Positions 47,538-58,412 of a stretch of 64,000 bases of DNA are shown piece by piece. The DNA is taken from contig CAVWUA010000002.1 of assembly GCA_963758025.1 (NCBI GenBank), forward strand, positions 192,162-256,161, given 5' to 3'. The translations under genes and the position numbers were made by a program. This stretch comes from CAVWUA01 sp963758025 (GTDB lineage: Bacteria > Planctomycetota > Planctomycetia > Isosphaerales > Isosphaeraceae). The first letter of the stretch is position 1; the number at the start of each line of letters is the position of its first letter. The notes beneath the pieces were generated by a model, which searched no databases, was not told where the DNA came from, and worked only from the letters and a program-made list of their open reading frames with translations.

Positions 47538-48726
47538 ATGAGTTCACGCGCAAAGGGGGGTTCGAGTCCCGCCAGCGAACCGGACGGCGATCGGAACTGG
47601 GTGGATCGCGTCCGACACAATCTCGGGGAGTGGTACGACCGGGGCCATCGGGACTTGCCCTGGCGACGGGATCGGGACCCGTACCGCATCTTGCTCTCGG
47701 AGATGATGCTGGTCCAGACGACGGTCGCCGCCGTGATTCCCTACTTCGAGCGATTTCTGGCCCGGTTCCCGACCGTGGACGCACTCGCGACGGCGGACGA
47801 GGCGGACGTTTTGAAGGCGTGGGAGGGGCTCGGCTATTACCGGCGGGCCAGACAACTCCACGCGGCGGCCCGCGCGATCGTTCACGAGCATGGGGGGCAG
47901 ATCCCCGACGACCCGGACGCGGTCCGTGCGCTGCCGGGGGTCGGCCGGTACATTGCCGGCGCGGTCCTCTCCTTCGCGTTCGATCGCCCCGAGCCGATCG
48001 TCGAGGCCAACACCCAGCGCGTTCTGGCGAGGCTCCTGGCCTGGAACGCGGACCTCAAGAGCGCGGCGTCCCAGGCGAGGCTCTGGCAGGCGGCCGGACG
48101 ACTCGTTCCTCCCGAATACGCAGGACGGTTTAATCAGGCCATCATGGAACTCGGGGCCACGGTCTGTTTGCCGAAGGCCCCGCTCTGCCTGATCTGCCCG
48201 GTGGCGAATGACTGCCGGGCGCGGGCCCTGGGGCTTCAGGATACCTTGCCGATCAAGGCCGCGCGGGTGCCGCCCTTGGCGGTTGTCGAGGCGTGTGCGC
48301 TGGTCTCGGCGGCTGATGGCCGGCTCCTGGTCGTGCGACGGGGAACGGGAAAGCTCTGGGAAGGGTTCTGGGAGTTCCCGACGATCCACGTCTCGGGCGC
48401 TGATCCCGCGGGTCGTTCTCTGGAGGGGCCGGTCGATCTGGCCGACGGGGTGCGACGGCTGACCGGGGTCCGGGTGCGCCTTGGCGAGGAGTTGCGGGTT
48501 GTGCGGTTCGGCGTGACGAATCATCGCGTCACCCTCACGGCCCACGCCGCCAGCGGCGTCGGGGGATCAGCGACACCGGGACTCGGGGCTGGACCGGGTG
48601 GCCTGGGAGCGTCCCGAAGCGCTGGCCGCCTTGCCGATGGGCTCGGCCCAGCGGCGGCTGGCGTCCTGGGTTCTGAATGAGGGGCGCGACCGTCTGCTCA
48701 AGGAAGGGAACCACCCTGCGGATTGA
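47538..48726 (+). CDS. mutY: A/G-specific adenine glycosylase MutY-like (frameshifted near the end)
   Basis: DNA glycosylase of the MutY family: DLPWRRDRDPYRILLSEMML with Glu55, the HhH motif LPGVGRYIAGAVLSFAF, and the [4Fe-4S] cluster cysteines 210, 217, 220 and 226 (C-x6-C-x2-C-x5-C). A C-terminal NUDIX-like domain (residues about 250-395) recognises 8-oxoG. At the position of the catalytic Asp (LDGNVKRVLAR in E. coli) this protein has VEANTQRVLAR, i.e. Glu156. One extra G in the run 48561-48565 breaks the frame; the other frame continues GLDRVAWERPEALAAL...to the TGA at 48726. Removes adenine opposite 8-oxoguanine. Confidence 0.85.
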
Positions 48727-49082
48727 CCGTCACGTCCCGTTGCGACGGCGGCCAACTCGCGCCCGCGACCTTGCATGGGCACGGTTTGTGCTCTAGAATG
48801 ACACGGTTGACGGATTGACTGACGGCCTTCTCTCGGGAACGATGACGGACGGCGGAACGGATCGCCGGAGTTAGGGCTCGCGTGAAGCCTCGTCGGACTG
48901 CGAGGACTAGGGAGGGCGCCGTCGCCATCATCATCGAAATTCTCTCCTTCTGTGGACGCTGAGCGAAGAACAACCCTCGAACGGCGTGCCCTCCCTTCTC
49001 TGGACTCGGCAAGATCCGCCCGGCCGCTTGTCGCGCCGGTCGTGGCTCCCCCCCTCGATATCAATCGACGAAAGGAACAGGT
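48727..49082. other. mutY-clpX intergenic region with a long leader
   Basis: Contains the promoter at 48771-48799 and then about 275 nt without a conserved coding frame. No riboswitch or RNA family was recognised in it. ATG 49083 is preceded by GAAAGGAACAG. Confidence 0.5.
48771..48799 (+). promoter_or_regulatory. Putative sigma-70 promoter of clpX
   Basis: TTGCAT (48771-48776) and TAGAAT (48794-48799) are separated by 17 bp, a good match to the housekeeping consensus. The start site would be near 48806, giving a leader of about 275 nt before the clpX ATG. Confidence 0.5.
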
Positions 49083-50451
<1,369 letters not shown>

Positions 50452-50505
50452 GGGCGGCCTTCGACTTCGACACGCCGTTCTCTCGATCGATCGGCGGTGG
50501 TCTCG

Positions 50506-51918
50506 GAAGGGAGGTCTTGCCAGGCAATGAGCACGATCGACCGAACGGACCGCCGCACGCTCCCCCCCTGGTCGCCGGCCAGCGGCTCGACCAGCGCACG
50601 TTTCACGAACGCTACGAAGCGATGCCGCCCAAATCCCGGGCCGAGCTGGTCGGGGGAGTCGTCTACATGCCGTCCCCCCTGGGAAGCGAGCACGGTGGGG
50701 TCGATGATGACCTGAAGGGATGGCTCTTCCATTACCGGAGGTTCACCCCGGGGCCTCGCAGCGCGGGGAACGCGACGGTCAAATTAGGAGATTACGGCGA
50801 ACCGCAGCCGGACTGCCTGCTCCGCATTCCGGCGGAACTCGGCGGCCGGAGCCGGATCGACGCCGACGGCTACGTGACCGGCCCCCCCGAACTGATCATC
50901 GAGGTCGGACGATCCAGCCGCGCATTCGACCTCGGCGCGAAGAAGAACGATTACGAGCAGGCCGGCGTGCTCGAATACGTCTTCGTCGGCCTCGACCCTC
51001 GCGACGTCCGCTGGTTTGTCCTGCGCGAGGGGCGTTACGAGGCAGTCGCACCCGGTCCCGATGGCGTCCATCGCTCCGCGGTCTTCCCCGGCCTCTGGCT
51101 CGACCCCCAGGCCCTCTTTGCCGGCGACCTGGAGGGCGTGATCGCCACTCTGGAGCAAGGGCTGGCCACCCCCGAACACGCGGCGTTCGTCGCCCGGCTG
51201 GAAGTCGCGGAAAAGGGAGGTCTTGCCAACGGATGAGCACGATCGACCGATCGGACCGCCGCACGCTCCCCCCTCTGGTCGCCGGCCAGCGGCTCGACCA
51301 GCGCACGTTTCACGAACGCTACGAAGCGATGCCGCCCAAATCCCGGGCCGAACTGGTCGGGGGAGTCGTCTACATGCCGTCCCCCCTGGGTAGCGAACAT
51401 GGAGAAACCGACGAGAACCTCTCCTACTGGATCGGCCATTATAAGCGGTTCACCCCGGGGCCTCGTAGCGCGGGGAACGCGACGGTCAAATTAGGAGATT
51501 ACGGCGAACCGCAGCCGGACTGCCTGCTCCGCATTCCGGCGGAACTCGGCGGCCGGAGCCGGATCGACGCCGACGGCTACGTGACCGGCCCCCCCGAACT
51601 GATCATCGAGGTCGGACGATCCAGCCGCGCATTCGACCTCGGCGCGAAGAAGAACGATTACGAGCAGGCCGGCGTGCTCGAATACGTCTTCGTCGGCCTC
51701 GACCCTCGCGACGTCCGCTGGTTTGTCCTGCGCGAGGGGCGTTACGAGGCGGTCGCGCCCGGTCCCGATGGCGTCCATCGCTCCGCGGTCTTCCCCGGCC
51801 TCTGGCTCGACCCCCAGGCCCTCTTTGCCGGCGACCTGGAGGGCGTGATCGCCACTCTGGAGCAGGGGCTGGCCACCCCCGAACACGCGGCGTTCGTCGC
51901 CCGGCTGGAGCAGGCCGC
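50506..51918 (+). repeat. About 707-bp tandem duplication carrying two Uma2 genes
   Basis: The two units (about 50506-51212 and 51212-51918) are almost base-identical, including the GGGAGGTCTTGCCA ribosome-binding site, except for one block of about 55 bp (50687-50741 versus 51394-51448) that differs at many positions. Confidence 0.9.
50527..51236 (+). CDS. Uma2-family putative endonuclease, copy 1 (N-terminal frameshift)
   Basis: A roughly 236-residue Uma2/DUF820 protein: LDQRTFHERYEAMPPKSRAE, QPDCLLRIP with the Asp, PPELIIEVGRSSRAFDLGAK and KKNDYEQAGVLEYVFVGLD, the PD-(D/E)xK-type arrangement D...E-x-V...K. Compared with copy 2 it lacks one base in the C-run at 50561-50568 close to the start, so either the protein starts from TTG 50517 in the other frame or this is a sequence error. 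The last 13 residues differ from copy 2. Uma2 genes are frequent in planctomycetes and cyanobacteria; activity is predicted, not shown. Confidence 0.8.
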
Positions 51919-51931
51919 CGACCGGGCGTGA
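51233..51931 (+). CDS. Uma2-family putative endonuclease, copy 2
   Basis: A 232-residue protein starting MSTIDRSDRRTLPPLVAGQR; its ATG (51233) overlaps the stop of copy 1. The core is identical to copy 1 except for the block EHGETDENLSYWIGHYKRF in place of EHGGVDDDLKGWLFHYRRF, and a C-terminus EQAADRA. The PD-(D/E)xK pattern (QPDCLL, ELIIEVG, KKNDYEQ) is complete. Intact reading frame. Its role is unknown; Uma2 proteins have been proposed to be nucleases linked to mobile elements. Confidence 0.85.
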   Translation: MSTIDRSDRRTLPPLVAGQRLDQRTFHERYEAMPPKSRAELVGGVVYMPSPLGSEHGETDENLSYWIGHYKRFTPGPRSAGNATVKLGDYGEPQPDCLLRIPAELGGRSRIDADGYVTGPPELIIEVGRSSRAFDLGAKKNDYEQAGVLEYVFVGLDPRDVRWFVLREGRYEAVAPGPDGVHRSAVFPGLWLDPQALFAGDLEGVIATLEQGLATPEHAAFVARLEQAADRA

Positions 51932-51944
51932 CCTTGGGGCATTT

Positions 51945-53104
51945 TCAAGGTGTCGCCGGCGCGGGCGTCCGGGCGAGCTCGCGGAGGACGTCCAGCCCGC
52001 GCTTCAGGGTCGCGTCCGCGACGGCGTACGAGATGCGGAAGTGGCTGTCGCGGCGGCTGAAGACGTTGCCGGGGATCACCAGGAGGTTCTTCTTGATCCC
52101 CTCGCTGACAAACGCGGTCGCGCTGGGCCAGCCTTCGGGAATGCGGGGGAACGCGTAGAAGGCGCCGGAAGGGGTGGCGAGATCGTAATGGTCCGCCAGG
52201 GCCTCGACGACCCGGTCGCGCTTGCCTCGATAGGCGTCGGTCTGGGCGGTCAGGTCGAGATCGAGCGCCGGGACGACGGCCTTCTGGAAGGGGCTGGGGC
52301 GCAGACGAAGCTGAACTGCTGGAGCTTGGCCATCTCCTGCACCAACCGGCTCGGCCCGTGCGCGAAGCCCAGCCGCCAGCCGGTCATGCCGTACGCCTTG
52401 CTGAACCCATCGACGACGAGCACGTCCTCGTTCCACTCGGCCGGCGAGGCGAACGGCCCATCATAGCAGAAGCTGCGATACACCTCGTCGCTGATGAGCA
52501 GCACTCCGCGCTCCCGGCAGAGCGTGGCGAGGGCCTTCATCTCCTCGGGGGTCGCCACCACGCCGGTCGGGTTGTTCGGGCTGTTGACCAGCACGCACTT
52601 GGTCCGGGGCGTGATCGCGTCGGCGACGCGGTCGAGCGGGATGCGGAAGTCGGGATACGTGTCCACCAGGACCGACGTCCCCCCGGCCAGGGCGACGAGG
52701 TTGTTGTACATCACGAAGTACGGGTCGAACAGGATAACCTCGTCCCCCGGATCGACGACGGAGCAAAGCCCCAGCAGCAGGCCGCCCGACGTCCCCGACG
52801 TGACGATCACCTGGCGGTCGCCCTGGTGGTACTGCGCATCGACGCTCCCCTGGAGCTTCGCGCGCAGCTCGGGCAGCCCCATCGTGAGGGTATAGCGGTT
52901 GTACTCCGGCTGACGGATCGCCTCGACCGCCTCGGCCTTGATCGACTCGGGCACGTCGAAGTCGGGCAGGCCGATCGAGAGGTTGATCGGGTCGGTCATC
53001 GACTTGGACAGGTCGAACGCCTTCCGAATCCCCGACGCTTCCATCCGCCGCATCCGGTCCGCGATCCAGGCATCATTCACGAGAGGAGGCTCCCAGTCGG
53101 TCAT
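51945..53104 (-). CDS. Class I/II pyridoxal-phosphate aminotransferase (frameshifted)
   Basis: Starts at ATG 53104. Aspartate-aminotransferase fold: NLSIGLPDFDVPESIKAEAV, YTLTMGLPELRAKL, VTSGTSGGLLLGLCSVVDPG, NSPNNPTGVVATPEEM, SDEVYRSFCYD and PLP-binding Lys236 in DGFSKAYGMTGWRLGF. The frame breaks near 52300 at FVCAP; the other frame continues SPFQKAVVPALDLDL and PGNVFSRRDSHFRISYAVAD to 51945. A missing base explains it. Total about 387 residues. The substrate could be aspartate, tyrosine or an N-acetyl-diaminopimelate-type compound; not determined. Confidence 0.85.
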
Positions 53105-53392
53105 CTCGGGTATTCGCCACCCCCAAGTATCCCACGTCCGGCCGACAGCGCTCAAGCACGTCCTCGGCGGTTGTGCCCGTCCCGCGACGAGGGACGGCCC
53201 CCCGGACCCGAACATCGGCGGCCCCTCCTAGACAGAGAGAAGAAGGAGTTGGAGGGGGTGCCGGAAAAAACACGGCTCAGGAAGACCCCCCTCAATCCCC
53301 CCTTGGGAAGTGGCGTGAGGCCCCCGCCCATGCCGACCACACCCATGCCGGGCGGGCCGCCCGACCGGGACCCGCCGCGCGGCTACCGTGGG

Positions 53393-53611
53393 TCAGGCGA
53401 ACATCAGCCGCCCTCGCGGCTCGGGAACGGGGCGGCCCAGCGCGTGCGCCGTCTCGATCCACTCCCGAATGACCACCTCGACATTGGCCAGTGCCTCCTG
53501 ATACGTCGCTCCGTCAGCCGCGCATCCTGGCAGCTCCGGCACCTCGGCAAGGAACGCTTGATCCTCCTTGCTCCAATACAGAATGATCTCATACTGAATG
53601 CGATGGGTCAC
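53393..53611 (-). CDS. HicB-family antitoxin
   Basis: A 72-residue protein starting from GTG 53611: YEIILYWSKEDQAFLAEVPE, LPGCAADGATYQEALANVEV, VIREWIETAHALGRPVP. This is the HicB partial RNase-H-like fold. It neutralises the HicA mRNA interferase, whose gene overlaps just upstream (23 bp shared). It lacks a C-terminal DNA-binding domain, as in the short HicB form. Confidence 0.85.
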   Translation of the reverse strand: MTHRIQYEIILYWSKEDQAFLAEVPELPGCAADGATYQEALANVEVVIREWIETAHALGRPVPEPRGRLMFA

Positions 53612-53918
53612 TCTCGTCTCCTTCTTCCGGGGTTGAACGGCCCGATTCTTCCACCTGTGGTTCCGAGGCGGATGTCCCCTCTTCCGGATCACCCGCGAGG
53701 CTGTGTGCGACAATCACCCCCCGAACCTGCTTGACCTGATACGCCTTGGCCTGACCGTCACGGGACTGGAGGTTCAGGATCTCCGGCACGCCGTTCCGGG
53801 TGAAGATGTGGTGGTCGCCGCGGACACGCTCGACGAAGCCGAGATGCAGGAGCAGGGCGCGGAGATCGTCAAAGCGGATGTTCGCATCCGATGTACCGCG
53901 GAGAACGAGGAACGGCGT
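53589..53918 (-). CDS. HicA-family toxin (start codon unclear)
   Basis: The frame after the restriction-modification stop reads FLVLRGTSDANIRFDDLRAL, LLHLGFVERVRGDHHIFTRN, GVPEILNLQSRDGQAKAYQV, KQVRGVIVAHSL. HicA has a double-stranded RNA-binding-like fold with a catalytic His, here in GDHHIF. No ATG, GTG or TTG is available in frame before the conserved part; the sequence begins directly after the upstream TGA (53919-53921), so an indel or an unusual start such as CTG is likely. The C-terminus has a 25-residue acidic extension. Forms a toxin-antitoxin pair with the HicB gene. Confidence 0.7.
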   Translation of the reverse strand, partial: TPFLVLRGTSDANIRFDDLRALLLHLGFVERVRGDHHIFTRNGVPEILNLQSRDGQAKAYQVKQVRGVIVAHSLAGDPEEGTSASEPQVEESGRSTPEEGDESDPSHSV

Positions 53919-56900
53919 TCAGATCGACGCGATGGCCGAGAGGGTTCCGACGACCTTCACCGTCTCGACACTCACCCGGACCACCCTTTCCACCAACCGG
54001 ACGATGTATTCGGGATCGTCGTCGCGGTTCGGGTCGGTGACGATCCCGCTCCGCTTGTCGGTTTTGACCTGATACTGGTCAATGACCCACTCCAGGGCGC
54101 TGCGGTTCCCAAGCCGATACGCGAAGGTCTCGGGTGGGATGCCGGCTAACGTCAGGGTCTCATTCACGACCAGGGCCGTCTTGTCCTTGCTCAGCTTCAT
54201 CTTCTCGACGTGGTAGGACAACGGCAAGTCCTCCGCGTACACCCATTCCAGGGGCCACGGCTCCACGGATTCGTAGTTCAGGTGCAAGTCGGCCAGGGTT
54301 TCCCCCGCCTCGGCGAAGGCCCGGAAGTCCTCCATGTACGGGATGCGGGGCAATTCCCGCTTCAGGTCATTGGCGAACTTCTCCCGATAGCCGGAATGGT
54401 GCAGAAAGCCGTAGATGTAATAGAAGATGTCCCACTTGCTGATGGAGTCGTCGCAGTAGTGTTCCCGGAATTGCGTCAAGGCCCAGTCGGTGATGTTCTC
54501 TTGGCGGTTTGAGCCGTCTTCGTCATATATGTAGAAGGGGAAGCATTGTGTCCCGCAACCGGGGCTTGCCAAATGGAGATCGGCGAGTCCACGGATCATC
54601 AGCGTCATGAATGGTTTCTCCGAAGCGATCGAAGTGACGGTGATCGCCACGTTCGTCTCCTCGGACTCTACTGTCGGGAATAGTCGGTGCTGTTGGTAAC
54701 GCCTGTGAGTCAGGAGGGGGTCGAAGTAAAGGAATTTGGAGGCATAAGGTCGGTAGAGAGCCTTCCTAGTCGCCGAGGGATCATATTTGAGGGCGTGTCC
54801 GCCTGTTAAGGCTTTCTTTAAGCGATCTGTCCATTTCAAGAAAGAGCATTCATTATTGATGAAATTTTCAATATCCGATGGATGATTGCTCTCTTGTGAA
54901 AGCCGGAAAACTTCATAGTTATAATTACTAATTTGACGCTTCACCTTCTCTTCGAGATTTGCTTCCGAAAAATCGTAAATCCATTCATCACGATTTGTCG
55001 CAATCCCGAGCGAGGATAGCCCAAAAACAGACTCGCCATCTCCGCCAATCGTGGGGATAAAAGTTGCGAACTCCTGGGCGTTCTCAGGCACCAGCCAGGT
55101 ATGGCTTGTGTCAGGCTTGAGTTCCTGCCACTCAACGCCGGAGAGGCTTTTTCGCTCGGACAGCCAGGCGAGCTTCTGCTCCTTTCGCCAGTGTTCGGGG
55201 ACACGGTGATAATAGATCCGATGATCCTTGTGCTTCGAGGATCGCACGGCCACGGTGATACCGACACCGACCTGGATGCCAAAGACGTTATAAGTCGTGC
55301 CGCTGAGCTTCGGGTTCTGCCGCACATTGCCATGTAGGTCGAGGTGGTAGATCCAGGTGAAGTCCTGCAGCAGGTGCTTCCGCATGCCATCGAAGGCGAT
55401 CTGGTCCACGAAGCTGTTGTTGGTGACGAAGCAGACGATGCCGTCCCGGCCCTGGAGGCGGTCGATGGCCCAGCGGAAGAACTTCACGTACGGGTCGTAG
55501 AGTTTGTTCTTAGCTTGTCGCCTTCGAGTCCTTCGCGATAGGTCTCGGCGACCCGCCGGTCGATGACCTCGTACTTGCGGTTCTTGTTGTTGTCGTTCTC
55601 GTTGACCTGGCCCGACGTTGTACGGCGGGTTGCCGATGATGACGTTGATCGGCGTCTTCTTCTGGCGCTCGACCCGGGCCGTGTTCTCCTCGGTCATGAA
55701 GGCCAGCGTGCCGCTGCTCGGCCTCGGCCAGTTCCAGCGTGTCCACGAAGCAGAGGCCCTCGAACGGCTCGTACTCGCCGGTCAGGTCGTAGTATTCGTG
55801 CTCGATGTTCTGGGCGGCGACGTAGTAGGGCAGCAGCATCACCTCGTTGGCGAAGAGTTGCTCCCGGTAGACGCGGGGCAGGTCCTTCGGCTCGATCCGC
55901 CGCATCAGGTTGACGATGAAGTTGCCCGTGCCCGTGCAGGGGTCGAGGATGGTCGACGCCGGGCGAGCCCAGGCCGAGGCCGAACTCCGTCTTGAGGACC
56001 TCCTCGACGCTGGCGCACATGAAGTCGACGATCTGCCTGCGGCGTGTAGACGATGCCGTGCGTGTCGGCCACCTTGACCGAGTAGCCCTGGAAGAACCGC
56101 TCGTACACCGTGTTCAGGAAGTGCTGCTTCTCGGTGAAGTCGTCGATGGTGCGGGCGGCGTCCTCGATGGCCTTGTAGAACGGGTCGAGCGACTTGAGGA
56201 ACTCGCTGCGGTTGAAGCTCTGGCTGACCAGGGCGTCGATGACCGTCTCGATCTCGGCGGCGATGACGTTGCGGCGGACGAAGTCCTGGTTCTGGAAGAT
56301 CCGGTCGAACAGCCGCTCGGTCAGGAGGTGCTGCACGAGCATCTCATCGACGGCGGCCACGCTGATGTTCGGGTTCAGGGACGTCCGGCAGAGCTCCAGC
56401 AGCGAGTCGAAGGCGGCCTGGAACTTCGTCGTTCTTCTTGTGGGCCTCCTTGATCTTCGTCCAGCAGGCCCTTCGGCCAGGTGCGGGATGCGGTCCTTGA
56501 ACTCGGCGACGGCCTGCTCGAAGCCCTCGATGTCCTTCTCGGTGTGGGCGTAGAACTGGTTCAGCAGGGCGGCGAGCGCCTGGCGGCTCGTCCAGAGTCG
56601 GCCCGATAGACCTCGCTGGCCGTTCTGGAACAGGACGCCCTGCCGGGTGTCCTCGAAGATCGTGTTGAGCAGGGGGTAGCCCTTGGCGATCTTCTTGCGG
56701 ATCTCGTCGTCGAGGTCGTCGTCGGTGTCCTTGGCCTCCCAGTAGCCCCGGGGCAGGTGCCACTCGTCGTCCCGCAGCGTGCCGTCGGGCCGGACGAGCT
56801 TGCCCCGTCACCTTCATGGTGAGTTCGGGGACGAGCGTCCAGTTGCTGCGCCTTGGCCGGTCTCGGCCAGCAGGTTCTGGAACGCCGACCGCACCGCCGT

Positions 56901-57026
56901 CTCGTGGGTGACGCCCTGCCCATCGTACGATTTCAGGCTCTCATAATACGCGAGGATGTGCTTCTGAGCGATTTTCGGCGCGGCGGAAGGCATCGGTCGG
57001 GGCTCCGTGAAGACTCTGACGTCCAT
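53919..57026 (-). CDS. Single-chain restriction-modification enzyme with N6-adenine methylase domain (many frameshifts)
   Basis: The frames assemble into one protein of about 1,030 residues. N-terminus (from ATG 57026): KIAQKHILAYYESLKSYDGQ, then a nuclease-like region with RGYWEAKDTDDDLDDEIRKK (a candidate PD-(D/E)xK E-x-K). Middle: LLTERLFDRIFQNQDFVRRN, then methylase motif I ILDPCTGTGNFIVNLMRRI and motif IV NVIIGNPPYNVG near 55630. The C-terminal 500 residues (WQELKPDTSHTWLVPENAQE, FPFYIYDEDGSNRQENITDW, FYYIYGFLHHSGYREKFAND) are like the specificity domain of type ISP/IIG enzymes. No helicase motifs were seen. About nine one-base indels lie between 55500 and 56900, so activity cannot be judged. 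Confidence 0.75.
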
Positions 57027-57751
57027 GCGAGCAATTATTGATCGAGTGGTGTCCGAACGCAAGTTTTCTGACCCGTCGAGCGGCCCGGAGGGCCATTTCC
57101 GGACGCCCCGGCGGGCAAAAGCCAGCCGGGGCATCCGATCGAAAGAAATCCCCCCTCCACCGTGATGGCGTCGAAGGGGGAAACGCGGGACCTGCTTACC
57201 CTCCGGGATCGTGTCCACGGATTGTCACTCCGACCCCTCGGACGTGCACGGTGCCACACCACATCAGCAACAGTTCCCTGGAGCCATTTTGACCTCGCAA
57301 GGGCCTGCGGGAGGCCCCTCGGGGCGAATGGTGCTTTTCCCATGTCATTTCCAACATTGATCTTACAGAGAATCGCGCCCGTCCGGTTGCCGCTCGAAAA
57401 CGGCCCGCGAGATCAGCGACACCCGCGAACCGCTGGAATTGAGGCCAAAAATTTGACGTTTCTTCTTTGATAATAATGTGTTACGCCGAATGGAGATGGT
57501 CTGGACGCGAAAAAAAAACGCGCGTTCGGCATCCACGACACGCGGGGGGGCGGCGGCGCGATTGAGGAATGTCACTGAGGGCCTTCCGCCCGCGCAGCGG
57601 TGGGGTTCGCGACAGAAGCCGTCTCGCGTCCGTCGGCGTGTCCTGGCACGTTGTCAAGTGGGGATGGTTCGCGTAACCTGGGGAGACGGAATACGTCCCG
57701 CGGTGCGCCTGCCTTTAGGGGGCCTCCGCCTTTGTCGCTACGGGTTTGCGC
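57027..57751. other. Intergenic region between divergent genes
   Basis: About 720 bp without a supported gene, between the start of the restriction-modification gene and the start of the membrane protein at 57752. A weak promoter pair, TTGTCA (57651-57656) and TAACCT (57674-57679) 17 bp apart, faces the membrane protein. An AT-rich patch at 57450-57500 may hold the opposite promoter. Nothing else recognised. Confidence 0.4.
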
Positions 57752-58309
57752 ATGCACCGGATCTTTCTTGGGCTGGCCGTGACGGATGGCTCGCTGCTGG
57801 CCGCCGCGTTCGTATTTGGGCTGATCGCCTCGGGAGAGCCGAGGGGGCCGGGCGAACTCTGGCACGGCGTTCACTTCCTGCTCGGCCTGCTGACGACGAT
57901 GATGACGCTTCTGGTCCACTCGATCGTCTTCACGTATCTGCTCGGCACGGGCAAGTGGGTCAAGGAGGTGGTGCGGGTGTACCGCTTGCCCGGCTGGGTC
58001 GAGGCCCAGGCGATCAAGAACAAGCGGAAGGCGTTCCCGTTCGAGTTCCTGGGGATGCTCCTGATCGGCGCGACGGCCTGGCTGGGGGCGGCCGCCGACA
58101 CCCGGGCGAACTTCGAGCCGCTCTGGCACCTGGGCCTGGCGGGGGTGGCCCTGACGTTCAACCTCGGGGCGTTCGCCCTGGAGTACGTCTTGATCGTCTC
58201 TCAGGCCCGGCTCTTGCTGGAGGTGAAGGACCAGGCGGATCGGCTCCGCCTGGCCCAGGAAGGTGCGGTCGCCGCGCCGACGGCCAGCACCTCCGAGGGG
58301 GACGGCTGA
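57752..58309 (+). CDS. Hypothetical four-helix membrane protein
   Basis: A 185-residue protein from ATG 57752 with four predicted membrane helices (IFLGLAVTDGSLLAAAFVFG; FLLGLLTTMMTLLVHSIVFT; FEFLGMLLIGATAWLG; LGLAGVALTFNLGAFALEYV) separated by a basic cytoplasmic loop (KWVKEVVRVYRLPGWVEAQA, IKNKRKAF). No cofactor motif is obvious beyond two His residues in helices 1-2. No family recognised. Followed by a palindrome pair. Confidence 0.6.
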   Translation: MHRIFLGLAVTDGSLLAAAFVFGLIASGEPRGPGELWHGVHFLLGLLTTMMTLLVHSIVFTYLLGTGKWVKEVVRVYRLPGWVEAQAIKNKRKAFPFEFLGMLLIGATAWLGAAADTRANFEPLWHLGLAGVALTFNLGAFALEYVLIVSQARLLLEVKDQADRLRLAQEGAVAAPTASTSEGDG

Positions 58310-58310
58310 G

Positions 58311-58399
58311 TTTCGTAGGTGGGCATTGCCCACCTTCTTAACTCGGCAAGCGATTACAGAGCAAAAGGTGGGCAGTGCCCACCCTACTGAAACGAAGAG
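58311..58399. repeat. Paired palindromes, GGTGGGC type (REPIN-like)
   Basis: GGTGGGCATTGCCCACC (58318-58334) and GGTGGGCAGTGCCCACC (58367-58383) are two nearly identical palindromes in opposed arrangement, with matching outer flanks (TTTCGTAGG before and CCTACTGAAACGA after). This is the form of a REP doublet. It occupies the gap between the membrane protein and the MFS transporter. Confidence 0.75.
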
Positions 58400-58412
58400 A
58401 GACCTGTTGCCG

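Noticed and set aside
47540..47590. tRNA-like T-arm (GGTTCGAGTCCCGCC) at the start of mutY
   Set aside because: No matching acceptor, D or anticodon stems upstream; it lies inside the coding start of mutY.
53133..53390. Possible small gene between the aminotransferase and hicB
   Set aside because: Short Pro/Gly-rich frames in GC-rich sequence without ribosome-binding site or recognisable product.
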